From NCBI GenBank assembly GCA_021792485.1, contig JAJYUO010000065.1:1-6891 (forward strand): a stretch of 6,891 nucleotides of DNA, given 5' to 3'. The translations under genes were made by a program, and so were the position numbers. Shown here piece after piece: positions 6,146 through 6,891 of this stretch (its first letter is position 1; each line of letters starts with the position of its first letter). The notes beneath the pieces were generated by a model. That model saw only the letters and a list, made by a program, of their open reading frames with translations, ran no database searches and was not told the DNA's origin. The DNA comes from Thermoplasmata archaeon. GTDB lineage: Archaea > Thermoplasmatota > Thermoplasmata > Lutacidiplasmatales > UBA184.

Positions 6146-6879
6146 GGACCTACGCGGACGGCGACATCGCCCGCCCTTATCGCTATTCGGTCTCCCCCTC
6201 GAACGACCCAGAGCTCTCCCTCGTCCCCGACCGTGTCAATGCGGCCCATCGGTACCCCGTCAACGCTCACCGGCAGCCCCCGACCGTAGAGTCGGACGCG
6301 GCATCGATCGAGGAGACGGGACGCGCGTATGGGATCTTTCAGCTCCTCGACCGCGCGCATCGCGGCCGACGAGGTCCACTGTTCCGCGTCCTCGAGCGAC
6401 GGGGGAGGCCGGACGTGGTCCTCGATGGCGGTCACGCGATCGCGCAGCTCCGGCGGCGCGTCCTGGGCGATCGAGCGAACGTTGACGCCGATTCCGGCAA
6501 TCTCGCGCAACCCTCCCGACCCTTCGACCTCGTCGAGGAGGATCCCGGAAATCTTCCGGGCCGAGCCGCCGCTCACAACGAGCAGATCGTTCGGCCACTT
6601 CAGCGCCGCGCGGATCCCAAAGCGCCGCTCGAGTTCGCTCGCGAGCTCCTCGCCGATCGCGAGGGCGAGCCGCGTGCGGGGGGGAGGGGGGGCTCCGAGC
6701 ACGATCGTGAGGTAGAGCCCTCGTCCGGCCGGCGACCACCAATCATGGTCGAGGCGACCCCGGCCTTTCGTCTGATGGCGCGCGACGACCCGGGTGCCCG
6801 GAGGCGCCCCGGCGCGGGCGAGCTCGATCGCTCGGTCCTGGGTCGATCCGATGCTCTCGTAGAACTCCCGGAGGATCAT
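6142..6879 (-). CDS. birA: Biotin-protein ligase (BirA, without DNA-binding domain)
   Basis: Activates biotin with ATP to biotinyl-5'-AMP and attaches it to the lysine of a biotin carboxyl carrier protein. The 245-residue protein begins directly at the catalytic domain (FYESIGSTQDRAIELA), so it lacks the N-terminal helix-turn-helix of the E. coli repressor form. Landmarks: STQDRA (12-17), the biotinyl-AMP-binding loop QTKGRGR (G39-R42), GLYLTIVL (54-61), LKWPNDLL (K94-D98), RKISGILLDE with K109, and GIGVNV (129-134). The C-terminal part (about 195-245) is an SH3-like cap domain (GRGLPVSVDG, then GELWVVRGGDRIAIRAGDV). The ATG at 6879 gives the expected N-terminus; only 12 bases upstream are visible, with no clear Shine-Dalgarno, so the operon promoter may be outside the window. 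It is the first of four cluster genes seen and overlaps the next by 4 bp. A 7G-A-7G tract at 6678-6692 encodes its Pro run (64-67) and could cause sequencing or slippage errors, but the frame is intact. Confidence 0.95.
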   Translation of the reverse strand: MILREFYESIGSTQDRAIELARAGAPPGTRVVARHQTKGRGRLDHDWWSPAGRGLYLTIVLGAPPPPRTRLALAIGEELASELERRFGIRAALKWPNDLLVVSGGSARKISGILLDEVEGSGGLREIAGIGVNVRSIAQDAPPELRDRVTAIEDHVRPPPSLEDAEQWTSSAAMRAVEELKDPIRASRLLDRCRVRLYGRGLPVSVDGVPMGRIDTVGDEGELWVVRGGDRIAIRAGDVAVRVGP

Positions 6880-6891
6880 GCGGAGGCCGTT

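Noticed and set aside
4907..6289. 460-codon open frame on the plus strand, antisense to the 12S-type gene and the end of birA
   Set aside because: Same reason: composition typical of a shadow frame, spanning the junction of two real genes.
6678..6692. 7G-A-7G tract in birA as a phase-variation switch
   Set aside because: It simply encodes consecutive prolines in a surface loop of an intact gene. No evidence of length variation can be seen in a single sequence.

Overview
The window is GC-rich and gene-dense and looks archaeal. The reasons are a TATA-type element about 26 bp upstream of the rtcB start codon, which fits a leaderless transcript; a site-2 protease whose N-terminal half resembles euryarchaeal homologues; and a small membrane protein ending in a zinc ribbon. 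A high-GC relative of Thermoplasmatota is my best guess, but taxonomy is inferred from protein style only. No mobile element, CRISPR array, tRNA or rRNA was seen.

Layout from left to right. At positions 1-428 (minus strand) is the 5' part of a gene for an intramembrane M50/site-2 protease, cut by the window edge after its HExxH motif. At 540-1991 (minus) is a complete rtcB, the RNA 3'-phosphate/5'-OH ligase. A short divergent promoter region (1992-2099) separates it from a plus-strand gene at 2100-2507 for a two-helix membrane protein with a Pro/Ser-rich linker and a C-terminal CxxC...CxxC zinc ribbon. This gene runs tail-to-tail into a four-gene minus-strand cluster, with 16 bp and a perfect 7-bp hairpin at the convergence point.

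The cluster, in order of transcription, is birA (biotin-protein ligase, 6879-6142), a carboxyltransferase of the PccB/MmdA/12S type (6145-4598), a carboxyltransferase of the PycB/OadA/5S type (4579-3050), and a separate biotin carboxyl carrier protein (3078-2524). The genes overlap by 4 bp, are spaced by 18 bp, and overlap by 29 bp, so they are almost certainly one operon. Together they encode an acyl-CoA carboxyltransferase, a 2-oxoacid carboxyltransferase, the biotin carrier that could shuttle CO2 between them, and the enzyme that attaches biotin to the carrier. That matches the subunit set of transcarboxylase (methylmalonyl-CoA:pyruvate carboxytransferase: 12S, 5S and 1.3S). No biotin carboxylase and no sodium-pump beta subunit lies in the window. 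The alternative is that a biotin carboxylase encoded elsewhere turns these subunits into a propionyl/acetyl-CoA carboxylase and a pyruvate carboxylase sharing one carrier. The transcarboxylase reading is the most interesting inference here, but gene content alone does not prove it.
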